Shown: positions 1-10,064 of the stretch, piece by piece
How positions within the stretch are numbered: position 1 is the stretch's first letter
How the letters are laid out: every line of letters starts with the position of its first letter
DNA from: Silene noctiflora
Lineage: Eukaryota > Streptophyta > Magnoliopsida > Caryophyllales > Caryophyllaceae
Reading direction: 5' to 3'
DNA: 22,175 nt
Assembly (NCBI GenBank): GCA_009801015.1
Contig: VHZZ01002671.1
Coordinates: 81,058-103,232, forward strand
Made by a program: the position numbers and the translations under genes
The notes under the pieces: model-generated
What the model was told of the DNA's origin: nothing
Databases searched by the model: none
Seen by the model: only the letters and a program-made list of their open reading frames with translations

Positions 1-630
1 ATTTCATTCCATTATCATCATGTTTATTATATCATATGTTATTAGTTTAGTTTTCATTATGCAAGAGTAGTTTATTTGTCTAAGGATTAGGGAAGTCATG
101 CATAAATAGTATATGTAATTGTTGTAATAAGATGCTATAATATCAATTAATAGTTTCTATCACATGTTTTTATTGAATTGTTAGTCTTTGATTATTGGCC
201 AAAATCCTAGATTAAATTTGTTAATTCTTTAAAAAAGTCGAGAGGTACGAAATTGAATTAGACTAAGCATGTTTTGGTAGACCGATCTAGTAATAGCGAG
301 AGCTCGCTAGAACCCGTTCTATGGTTGACAATAAGGCCGAGAGGTGGCTGTCTTTAAACCTAAATAATTATCGTTATTAAGAATTCCTAGTTTGACATGG
401 GCATTTACATTTTAGCATGTGTGACCCGATTTCCCTAGACTCTTCTTTATTATTGTTTTCATTCGTTATTTTATCTTTATTTCTAAAACCAAAACAAACA
501 CCCAATCGTTAATCAACCTAGATAAAATTCGCTCCAAGACAACTTGTTTAGCAACTACCGTCTCCTTGTGTTCGACCCCGACTATACTAGCTTAGGTTAG
601 TCGTTGATAGTTATCTTTGATTAGGTGCGC
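1..630. repeat. LTR-like repeat, unclassified
   Basis: This stretch has no open frame of note. Its right part, about 490-630, reads like the inner end of a plant LTR: a run of C/A-rich sequence, then a 'TGTTCGACCCCGAC' motif of the kind often seen near the 3' ends of plant Ty3/gypsy and Ty1/copia LTRs, then an AT-rich stretch. It abuts the reverse-transcriptase remains of the Tat-like element at about 626-635, where similarity to that family stops within a few codons. I infer that a piece of a second LTR-type element lies here, joined to the first by insertion or recombination. The family is not established. Confidence 0.35.
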
Positions 631-1669
631 GATAACCCAGCAACTTCCCGAATGTCACCTCAAATGCACACTTCTAAGGATTGAGTCTCATGTTGTACTT
701 GCAAATTCTAAGGAAGGACTTGCGAAGTTTAGCGATGTGACCCCGTCTGTCTTTGGATTTAACGATCATGTCATCGACGTATACTTCTATTTCTTTATGC
801 ATCATGTCGTGTAGTAAGGTGGTAGTTGCGCGTTGATACGTTGTACCTGCGTTGATTAACCCGAAAGGCATGACAGACTAACAATAGGTTCCCTATTGAG
901 TGACAAATGCGGTTTTATGCATATCCTTTTCAGCCGTCTTGATCTGATTATAACCCGCATATCTGTCCATGAAGGATAGAAGTGGGTGGTTAGTTGTATT
1001 ATCTACCAATATGTCGATGTGTGGCAAGGGAAAGTCATCTTTTGGACTAGCTTTGTTCAGATCTCGAAAATTAACACAGACCCGGATTCGCCAATCCTTT
1101 TTTGGTACGGGGACTATGTTAGCCACCCGATCAGAATACTCGAAAACTTTGATAAACCCGGCTTTGAATTGCTTGTCTACCTCTTCCTTGATCTTAAGGC
1201 TCCATTCCGTCCTCATTCTGCGGAGTTTTTGTTTAACTGGTTTGAAACCTGACTTGATTGAAATATGATGCTCGGCAATATCCCTGTCTATCCCTGGCAT
1301 GTCTTTATAGGACCAAGTGAACACATCTTTGAACTCATACAAAAGATCGACGAAAAAAGCTCTTTCGGTTGAGTCTAAGGTGGTCCTTATCCTAAGTTCT
1401 TTAGGTTCAAGGTTTGTCCCCGCGTCAATAGGTTTAGTATTTTCTATAACTGGTGCCCCCCGTTCCTTTTCCGAGATTTCTTTTATCAAATAAGGTGGTA
1501 AGTCAAGTGGGTCTGGGTCAAGATCGTCCTCAGTATCGTCACAAACAGAATTGCAATCATAGTAACACAAGGAGTAAGAAGAATCTGATTTATGCATATT
1601 AAAGTGTGAAAACAACTTAAACAAAGAGGCCAACTGATCATTGGTCAGTGACAAAGGAGGGACGATCAC
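631..1669 (-). pseudogene. Reverse transcriptase remains of the Tat/Ogre-like element
   Basis: This is the amino-terminal half of a Ty3/gypsy reverse transcriptase. Visible signatures are 'PVKQKLRRMRTEWSLKIKEE', the 'VPVPKKD' and 'FRDLNKASPKDDFPLPHID' blocks, 'LLSFMDRYAGYNQI', 'MPFGL', and the 'YVDDMIVKS' catalytic box, all in the order expected for the palm and fingers domain. The wording of these blocks is typical of the Tat/Ogre and Athila group. Similarity ends soon after 'FGKLLG' at about 630, so the thumb, RNase H and integrase are missing from the window. It is a broken fossil. Confidence 0.88.
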
Positions 1670-1699
1670 TGGGATAGGCCCAAAGCTATTATTACTCGA

Positions 1700-1917
1700 T
1701 GCTAAACTAGGAGAAATAAAGGGAATGAGGTTGATAACAACAGGGGAGACTCTTCGATAACTTCTCTAGACTTGGACTTAGACTCCGACTCTGACTCTGA
1801 CTCAAACTCGAATTCATCGTCTTCTGGTTCCTCCTCGAACATCTCTCCCTCGTCTGTGGTGAGCTTGAAGAGTCTTCCTTGATTGTTTGTCCACTTGATC
1901 GACTTTCTCCATCCCAC
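1700..1917 (-). other. Acidic Ser/Glu linker between protease and RT regions of the element
   Basis: On the minus strand this stretch encodes a strongly acidic tract of alternating Glu and Ser ('FEFESESESESKSKS'), from a simple GACTCT/GACTCG-type DNA repeat at about 1768-1815. It sits between the protease-like and reverse-transcriptase regions of the Tat/Ogre-like fossil. Ogre-type elements are known to have an intron between the protease and RT coding parts, so this may be linker or intron-proximal sequence. I cannot tell which from the sequence alone. Confidence 0.45.
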
Positions 1918-3183
1918 TTACCTTTTTGCTGGATCTGCATCAGTGATTAAAGTTGTGGAGTCGAAATGGTCATCCCTTAGTATCATGATAATAATTTCAT
2001 CCTGGGCTGCCCTTATGAATCGATCCTCCCCGAATAAGAGACTAACAGCTTGGCTGTCGAGACATGGTTTTGTAGGGGTTTTAACGATAGGAACCATTTC
2101 TTGGGGATTGAAGTAGCAGTCGTGGAAAATTTCTATCCCAGCTAGCATGTTTCCCTCATGTACCCATGGTTCGGGAAAACCATAAAAAGATTCATGTTCT
2201 CCTTCTCTGACAAAGTACCCATATAATGTGAGGTAGTACGGCCGTACCTGGACTCCTTTGTGCTTTCGAGCGTTGAGTTTGGCTAGCATTTCAAAGGATT
2301 CTTTGACAGTAGGTTTGTACCCGAGTCCGTAGGGTATCTTCTGAGAATTACCTTCTTCGCAAGGCGCGAAGTTATTCTTTCTAGTGGGGTTTAGAGGCAT
2401 TCCTGGGAAGTATCCCTGGGATTTGAGTATGTGGTTGACCACTAAGTTTGAGTGAGGATTGAAGTATAGGGGAGCGAGTTCGCTCTCTACGAGATTGACG
2501 ACTTGAAATCCTCCCATCTCGTGTATTGGGTCAAATATAACCTGGTTACTGGATACCTTCTGAACGATGACTTTGATTAGAGACGAATTGATTATCACTA
2601 CTTGACCATCTAGAGGAATTTTGATATTTTGATGAAGGATGGATATCACAGCTTTGCAAGCATGGATCCAAGGCCTTCCTAGTAGTATGTTGAATGATGG
2701 TTCAATGTCTAAAATTTGGAAGTTGACTTTCCTTTCGACTGGCCCAGTGGTTATGGTTAGATCATTACGACGCGTCTCATCGTATGCACGAACACCTTGA
2801 TTGGTTGGGATCCAATCTGATTTTTTCATGCCCAGTTTATGTGCGGTTTTAAGTGGCATGACAGTAACTGCAGAAATGTCGTCAACCAATGTCAATTGTA
2901 CGTTTTTCTTGAGGCATGTGATGGTGATGTACAAGGCTAGGTTATGGTTGACATCAAATGGAGGTAAATCTTCATCTGAGAAAGTAACTGGGTTACTTAG
3001 CTTGACAGAGTCCTGGAGGACTAGGTTGACTACATCATTAGGAGTAGAGTCAAACGGTATGTTTAACTTAGCTAGAGCTTGTAGCAAGGCTTGGCGATGG
3101 GGGAACGAGCTAGATATTAAGTGACAGACTGAAAGATCAACCTTGGTTCTTTGCAACTGCTTCATCAGTGAATCAGTAGCCAA
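1918..3183 (-). pseudogene. Protease-like/gag-pro region of the Tat/Ogre-like element
   Basis: This is the longest open stretch left in the fossil, about 420 codons. Its first half contains a retropepsin-like core: 'LTLVDDISAVTVMP' followed by 'FQILDIEPSFNILLGRPWIH'. The second block ('FNILLGRPWIH') is the conserved ILGRPW signature that follows the protease in Tat, Ogre and Athila polyproteins. The second half ('GLGYKP', 'PYYLTLYGYFVREG', 'EPWVHEG') resembles the pre-RT spacer of the same clade. In life this part would mature the gag-pol polyprotein in the virus-like particle. Confidence 0.75.
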
Positions 3184-3429
3184 AGTGTCACCCTTATCTG
3201 CTTGAGTAGGATTGCCTGTAGGAACAGTGCCATTTGCTTGTCCTAGGGTGACGTTTTGATATGGTCGACCTGAACGAGTGAGGTGATTGACGTCGTGATC
3301 TAAAGTCTTGATGAGGGGATGTTCAGCAAGATAGACATCTTCATCATCATCTGCCTATACACCATTGATGGTGTTTTGCTCTTTTAGTTGCACGATTTCA
3401 TCTTCCAACTCAATGATTTGCTGGACCAA

Positions 3430-4890
3430 ATCGTTGACTACTGCGATGACTTTGGCATCGGAGACTCCTTAGAGAGAGTAGCGACCATTTGCGTGGCTTT
3501 TTCTCTGCGAGTCATAACATGGGATCCTTGAAGTTGAGAAACTATGTTTTCTAGATCTATTGCAATGATCTCATCTTCCACAGGTGAGATGAGATGTGAG
3601 CAATCTAAGGTGGATTCCTCATTTGAGATTACCAAAATTCCAAGAGGATTCTGAGTATTATTAGGCTTGCTTGCAGGGGGAATGGTTAATCAACCATCCT
3701 CAATCATGTCTTGGATAACATGCTTCAGCTTAAAACAGCTTTCTGTGTCGTGTCCCCTACCTATGTGAAACTCACAATAGGCATTGTTGTACCATGACTT
3801 TGACTTCTTTTCTGGGTCTGGCGTAGGTCCAATGGGTTGCAACTTGCCTTGCTTGACTAGTCTATTAAGTGCATTGGAGTAAGTATCCCCAATGTCAGTG
3901 AAATTTCTTGGTGGGTTAGTTCTCTTGGAAGGTTCCACAAGATTTACTTCATCGCTTTTATTGTTGGATCCATAGAACGATTGCCAGTTGATGTTAAGCC
4001 TTGATATCCGCCTCCCATAGTCTTGGACAAGAGTCCTTTGCGAATATCATCTTCAATTCTTGTTCCTAAAACGGTTAAGTCTTTGAAAGACTTGATATTT
4101 TGATATCTTAAGTGGTTTGCATATATGGGCTTTAGATTGTCCATGGACTTCTCCACAAGAGTGGCTTCATCTGGGTGCTCGACAAGTTGTGTACTAGTTT
4201 TTCTCCATCTAGTTAGGAAGTCGGTGAAACCTTCCTTTCATTTTGGGTCAATACTTTTAGTGCACATGTTAACCTGAATTTCACCATTATCTGCGTATTG
4301 CATGGTGAATTCAATTGAAGCATCGTCCCAAGTTGCGATCTTCTTAGGATCTAGAGAATATAACCATTGCTTAGGGATAGTATCGAGAGATGAAGGAAAG
4401 ATCCTTAATAACATCTCAGGTTGATGCCCTTGATGGACATATAGTCTTTGAAGGCTCGAATATGATTTAGGGAATTTTCATGCCCTTTGAACCTTGGAAT
4501 GTCAGTCATGTTGAAGTTAGTAGGAAATTGGGTGCTTATTGCCTCATAAGTTCGACTGTTTTCCCTATAAATGTCGTCTCCTTTGAGGTACATGAGTTGT
4601 TGTTCCAGATAACGTAGACGCTTTTCTGCTTCAGTAGACACGAGAGTATCATTTTTGGGAGTGTCCTTAGGCTCAGGTATTTCCTTAGGTATCTCATGGG
4701 ATGTAGGTCCTTTCATAGGAGGGAGTGGGCTTCTATTGTGACAAAGCAGTTTTCGATGGTTTCCAAGCGAGCATAAGCAACATCCTGGCTAGCTTAAAGG
4801 CGAAGAAGGGCAACCAAGATTTCATTCGTACCAGGATCGGGATTGGGTTGACCATTGACACTTTCGTGATCTTCACCATCTCGAGACATC
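3430..4890 (-). pseudogene. gag remains of the Tat/Ogre-like element
   Basis: The gag region starts on the minus strand near 4890 ('MSRDGEDHESVNGQPNPD') and runs to about 3430. Recognisable family blocks are 'DIPRFKGHENSLNHIRAFKD' (about 4420-4500), 'YANHLRYQNIKSFKDL' and 'GTRIEDDIRKGL' (about 4020-4130), then a zinc knuckle of the form CEFHIGRGHDTESC (C-x2-H-x4-H-x4-C, about 3735-3790). The 'PIGPTPDPE' stretch just before the knuckle is typical of Tat/Ogre gag. The protein would form the particle and bind RNA. It is a broken fossil. Confidence 0.8.
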
Positions 4891-5661
4891 TTGAACTAAG
4901 ATAGAAACCGATGGCGAATCAAGCTCTAACCGAAACATACTTACCCAAGACTCAAAACGAAAGACGACTCGAAAGAAGATTGACTCGTGTCATGTAAGTG
5001 ATGATTGTTTTTTTTTTTTTTAAAAAAAAAGAGAGGACTTTGAAAATGTGATGCCCGTTGAAACGTGTGTGGTCAATAGGTATGCTGACTCGATTTGTAT
5101 TTAAAAAAAACTAAATAAATAAATTCGATTTGACTTAGTTTAGTATTTAGGCCATTTAAAAAGATTTACATTTTAAAGAGTTGTAGTAAGTTTTAGAAAA
5201 TTCGTCATGGATTTGTTTATAAAGAGGTGATCATGTATAAGGCATAAACATATATACATGCATTATAACGGTATGCTAAGTGCTTTTAAAATGGTTTTGT
5301 TTTGTAAGGGTGGGTTGCCACACTAACCTATCAAACCCTGGTCTGTGGAGAGGTCCGAACCAAACATGAGTAAGGTCGATTCCTAGTTCCATTTCCTCGA
5401 GTAATGAAAGCTTTTGATACAAACATGATTAAGCATCGTGGTGTGGTTGACGACAACCGCTATCCATCTACTAGGGACAAATAAGAATTTGCACCATCGA
5501 GACGGGACAATTGGTCGAATGGATTGGGTTAAGAGCCCATGAAATCTAGCTGAAACGAACTAAAAAGGTCGAGTAATGAAAATTAATGGATGTCTCATAT
5601 AAACTATCCCTAACCTTGTTCAAATTACCCTGTGTAACTTTAGACTTAGTCTAAGTGTTCA
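4891..5661 (-). other. Leader between PBS and gag of the Tat/Ogre-like element
   Basis: About 770 bases lie between the primer-binding site and the apparent gag start. There is no long open frame. A homopolymer T/A junction lies at about 5010-5030. Long untranslated leaders are usual in the Tat/Ogre lineage. Confidence 0.55.
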
Positions 5662-5679
5662 TCCCCAGCGAAGTCGCCA
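5662..5679 (-). promoter_or_regulatory. Primer-binding site (PBS) of the Tat/Ogre-like element
   Basis: On the minus strand the sequence is TGGCGACTTCGCTGGGGA. It starts with the TGG that pairs with the CCA end of a tRNA and lies three bases inside a CA-ended LTR edge (5683). The form is close to PBS sequences of Tat/Ogre elements, which I recall as using a tRNA-Arg-type primer. The tRNA identity was not checked. Confidence 0.7.
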
Positions 5680-5682
5680 AAC

Positions 5683-7868
5683 TGTGGACATGGGTCACCC
5701 GCGCGTTGGTAAGTTTGAGGCGGCGGTACTTCTCCCACATAACTTTGTGTTGACAAAGCACGTCATGGGTCGTTACCGATTTGAAATGCATGAAACCGGT
5801 GAATGGTTTGAACAAGCCTGCATTTGTGGAGTCGCAACCAACTTTTGTGGATAATTGGATCCCTTCGAATATTTCGCGTAATGTTAAGACACAAAGTAGT
5901 GACATAAACACTAAGAAATTCGTCGCCCTTATCATTCCATGTCTAGAATGACTCTCGCGATGCCAATGAACATTGTTGTTCACAGATATCTGAGTAAGGG
6001 GTGAGGGTACGTATTAGGAAGCTCATACTAGAACACCTAATCTCGCCCGCCTAGATAGCGACCTATACTAATGATCAGGGAATGTCATTTATATTTGATA
6101 TGTCATTAGTTATATGCATGCAATGCAACACGCGCGTTTTAATCCTATCATGTGAATTAAACTAAGTCGGTTAATATATAAAATTTGCAAGTAATTAGGT
6201 CAAAGTGGATATTTTACATTCATTTACATGTGAGAAGAAAGTGAATCATGAAATAAAACACAAGACGAAATAAATTACAAAGGAATAAAATTACAAAAGG
6301 ATAAACGAATCCATGCCATAAATACGCCTTAAAATAAATAAAAGAATTAAGACACGTCGAAACAGTGATAATACGATTAATAGTTAATTACAAAATAATT
6401 AGAAAACTACGTCAGAACGAGACGAGTTCAAAGGCATAAGCCAACCCAGAACAGGCGCAGTACGTGATGCGTACTCTGGAAGAGGCGCATCACCTTGTGC
6501 AACTGTTCTCGAGTTGGATTCTTACTATGAAAGTCAGACTCGCGTGTTTGTTAATATTCGTTGGTTAACTTAGATGTATTAATGATATTAGACCCAAAAT
6601 TTAAGTGGTTTAACAGATTACATATGAACAAAAGATCGTCGTAAAACTGAAAAATATGTACAAAGTCGAATTTTAATGATTTGATACAGGAAAATCGAAC
6701 CATTGGAAATACGGGTTTGAATAAATGACAAAAACCCATAAATATTAGCTATAAAGGATTTAAGTCTAAAAAATAATTTGAAATAATTTAAGAGAACTGA
6801 AGTTATGAAATAAACGAAAGAGGAGTAGCAAAGGCGAATAAATTGGTACTCGATGAAGAAGAAGAAGAGCAACAACAGATAAGCAGCCCCTGGAAGAGGC
6901 GCAGCAGATGCTGCAACTATTCCAGAAGGCACAACTGCTATTGCGTTTCTTCTCGACAATCTTTCCCTGCTTATCCGTCTAAAAGGTTTGAAAATTTATG
7001 ATTTTGAAAGCGTGTTTACGACACTGACTCTTACATAATTATAAATAGAAAAATAAAATACAATTGGGAATTACACCCTCAGACTTACATGTTGCGAAGC
7101 GAAAAATGACTTAATTCGACGAATGTAACGATGATGCCCTTTAGAAGGATTTTAGAAAAACAAGTTGATTAATTGATTGAGTAGATTAAGTGTAGTGGTC
7201 AAATTGGTAGGTCTATGTAAAACAAGACTGGTACCTAGAATGATCTAGGCTTAAGTGGTCGAGAACGCTCAAGCACATAGGCGTCGTAGCAATAGCATGT
7301 GGTCTTAGAATGCAAAGAGAGAAGAGAAGGGGCGGACACTCGCGTGAATAATATGTGAGGTGGAGGACTCTATTTGTACTAATCACGAGGTGAGAAATTT
7401 GGAGGGATTAAAATACGGAAAGAATCCAGGAAGATCTGGACGTTGCTGGAAACAGGCGCAGCAAGCTGTGCGCCCTCTCCTGAAGCTGTTTCTCCTCCAG
7501 CAGCGGAGATTTCCGCGTTTTCAAAATTTGGAAAGGATTTGTTTTCCTTATTTCGTCAAAATAATATATTTTCGAAATCTTAAGAATATTTGAGATATTT
7601 TAGGATTCTTAAAAATATCCAGACTCAGATCTGAGACGATTTTTGAGAAAATGACCACGGTTTCTGAAAATGAAGACGGTTTTTGACTCAGACTCCAAAT
7701 GTACTCTAATTACTGTCAAAACGACCGTATCGGCGCGTAGATGACAAAGAAGGGGTTGACACGACTATTTAGGCAATCGTTTGACGTCGAATTAATAAAA
7801 TGTCGTAATAACACTTCGTGTATTAAACATGCGGTCCAATCATCATCGAGTGTTTGGTGAAGGGTGCA
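5683..7868 (-). repeat. LTR of the Tat/Ogre-like element (outer edge uncertain)
   Basis: The inner edge is well placed: on the minus strand it ends in TGTCCACA, three bases before the primer-binding site. The outer edge is not resolved. A minus-strand TG suitable as an LTR start lies at 7868 (TGCACCC) and another at 8238 (TGATACCC), so the LTR is about 2.2 to 2.6 kb. The sequence is non-coding. It contains four copies of AGGCGCA (6453, 6483, 6897, 7453), three of them followed by TGTGC/TGCTGC-type complements. No matching second LTR is in the window. Confidence 0.6.
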
Positions 7869-7970
7869 GAAATGAGGTATTTACAAAAGTCAACAACTCA
7901 ATAAACTGTTTGTCGTTACAATATTTAACGGTGTTAAGGTTAAAGGGTAGATGGTGTACTATTATGAAAC

Positions 7971-8050
7971 TTCAGGGGTACCATGAGCACATTCCTAAAA
8001 TGTTGGGTACCACGTGAATTTCGTCAAAACACAGGGGCGCAATGAGAATT
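7971..8050. repeat. Three degenerate 29-30-bp periodic units with GGGTACCA core
   Basis: The motif GGGTACCA occurs at 7976-7983 and again at 8005-8012, and a weaker form (GGGCGCAA) at 8035-8042, giving periods of 29 and 30 bases. Each is followed by similar spacing to an ATG/ACGTGA/ATGAGA stretch. I recall similar 'ggggtaccac...' strings near the ends of dispersed plant repeats, which suggests a terminal region of a DNA element. That is inference, and no partner end was found. Confidence 0.45.
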
Positions 8051-9720
8051 ATCTCTTTATTTTTTGCATGTGAGTTTAGTTAGAGATGTTTGGCTTTGAT
8101 AGCAAATTGGTTGGAGTGAAACATGCCATATCAGAATTAGATACCCTATTGTTGAATCAGATAGAATCTGGGTAGAAAGGTCGTGTAATGGCTAATTTTG
8201 GTGTTTGAGTATACCCTAATAGTTTGGTTAGGGTATCATTGATTGTTTGGATGTTATACTGGATTTGTCTCCCGGAAAACTCGTTTCTGTAATTATTTTT
8301 ACGATTTTAATATATCTCTCATATTAGACCAAAAAAAAATATCTTGACTCATAGTATGTATAAAACAAAACAGTAAATAATTATTATTACTTTCGCGGCT
8401 AAAAAAAATTAAGAGAATTTCAAAATTGAAATCAGTAGCTTTGGTATAAAAAATATTTTGTTTAAAATATATTTCAGTACATTACTCAATTTTCTTGATT
8501 AATTGTCAGTTATAACTTTTTTTTCTCAAATCAAATTACAATGACAAGAAATATGAACAATTAATAGTGTACCACTATTATATAAGTAATTTATTAAAAA
8601 AAAAAGACTATAAATACCGTCCATTTAATGCATAGGGTCTAAACTAGTATGTCATTAACCAAACACATGAAATTACTAGATTGAAGGGTCAACCTACTAC
8701 TTAAACCCGAATCTACTAATTTCACCTAATATACTGTTTTCCAAAGAGCGTCAAAATGTTTGTACTATGCATTGACAAATTTTATTTTGCCATTTTTTTC
8801 CTACTCTTTTACCTCTTGTGTCTTGTCCACCTCTATATATCCTTCCTCATTTTTTTCTCCTAACCTCATTAAGACCAGTACTATATCAATTTAGGAATGA
8901 ACCAAGTTTATTAATGATATTTTTTTTTTTGACAGGTGGGAAGGTAGAGGTGAACAAGATTGAAGCCAAAAACATAGTTCAAAATGAACAATAAGGAACA
9001 AGCCCTGCTAAATTTGATTTTAGCACACTATTACCATGCCACTTTCACCAACCCGAAAATGGTGAAACTTGAGCCTTTTTGTATCAAACTTATTTTCATT
9101 TTACTTTAATTTAGTTTATGTTCTATAAAGTCATTTTGGAGTTTATTAAATATGATTTTATTTTATTTTATTTTAATTCTTTATTGTCAATTTTGCTTTC
9201 CAGTTTAGTTCAAATCATGTAAGTTTATCCGTTGAATTTAATTTTTATTCTATAAATTCAGATAAAGCAAGTTTAACAAGTTTTAGTCCAAAAGAACAAA
9301 CCTTTAATTTATTATAGAGCTATTTTCCACAATAGGGAGTCCGGAAATTTTATGGAAAAGAGAGCAACACATAACAATTACGAAGTTCCCGGTAAACACA
9401 ACAATGAACAACACATAATGGTCATTTTTTAAGGATCGATGGTTGTAGATTATTAGTGTTTTTATCTTGCAGAGTTCCCGGACACCAGAGATCGCTTGTC
9501 CGTAAGGCTTCCTGCGGTAGTCGTTGAAAGTAGGGAGTATTATCTAAATTAACCATCATTCCAGGAACATGAGACTCAATCGAACAAATGGTAAAAAAAA
9601 TCTATTCCAGAATACCCCAAGTCTAAAATAAATAGGACGAACTGCTTCTGCGGAAGATTTTACAAGTAATTTTGATTTAATACAACATATCCTAGAACTA
9701 AAATTATACTCACGATAAAT
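8051..9720. other. AT-rich spacer, no supported gene
   Basis: This 1.7-kb interval separates the retroelement from the 3' end of the LysM gene. It has many A/T runs and no long frame. Three local items stand out: a 9-bp stem-loop at 8211-8236, a TATATA-containing stretch at about 8835-8842 followed 100 bases later by an intron-acceptor-like T11GACAG (about 8920-8936), and a GC-richer island at 9471-9531. None supports a gene on its own. Confidence 0.6.
8211..8236. repeat. Perfect 9-bp inverted repeat
   Basis: ATACCCTAA and TTAGGGTAT are perfect complements separated by eight bases. The stem lies directly beside a CA at 8237-8238, one of the two candidate outer edges of the neighbouring LTR. 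It could be a terminal stem of an element or chance. Confidence 0.5.
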
Positions 9721-9722
9721 CT

Positions 9723-9728
9723 TTTATT
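9723..9728 (-). terminator. Possible polyadenylation signal of the LysM gene
   Basis: An AATAAA hexamer on the minus strand lies about 340 bases past the stop codon of the LysM gene. The distance suits a plant 3' UTR. Plant polyadenylation signals are loose, so this is a plausible site only. Confidence 0.3.
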
Positions 9729-10064
9729 CCATCTAAAGTAGATCAGCATATTAAAGATAAATAGATATTTTCATTTAAAAAATTAAGTGGAGGTGAGGAA
9801 AAAATACTTCAGATGTACAGTCTGGAACTCTCCTGATGAATTATCATACAAAAAAACCATGTACATTGTGCTGACCACCAAGAATGTCGTCGCCAACGGT
9901 CGTGGCAAAACAACCAGATTATCCAGTTTATCCTCTTAGGCTTACCGCTTCTGCTGCTCAATGTAGATGAATAATGGCAATTCGAATCTCATTCTTCTCC
10001 AAAGACAGCAAGGAATAAAGACCACTGCAAATCACAGGTTGAAAATGCAATTAAGGCACATCGA

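Larger units (their letters stand above)
631..7868 (-). mobile_element. Ty3/gypsy LTR retrotransposon fossil, Tat/Ogre lineage
   Basis: Reading from high to low coordinates, the parts occur in the usual order: an LTR (about 5683 to 7.87 kb), a primer-binding site (5662-5679), a leader, gag with a zinc knuckle, a protease-like region, an acidic linker and the first half of reverse transcriptase including the YVDD box. The protein remains most resemble the Tat/Ogre clade of plant Ty3/gypsy elements by recall of family sequence. RNase H, integrase and the second LTR are absent; the element ends abruptly at about 631, next to unrelated LTR-like sequence. The coding region is interrupted at many points (roughly ten or more), so it is a dead, fairly old copy. 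Its age cannot be measured here because only one LTR is present. Confidence 0.85.

Noticed and set aside
969-1268. Open frames of 88-99 codons on the plus strand
   Set aside because: They lie antisense to the reverse-transcriptase remains and have no domain. They are shadows of that coding sequence.
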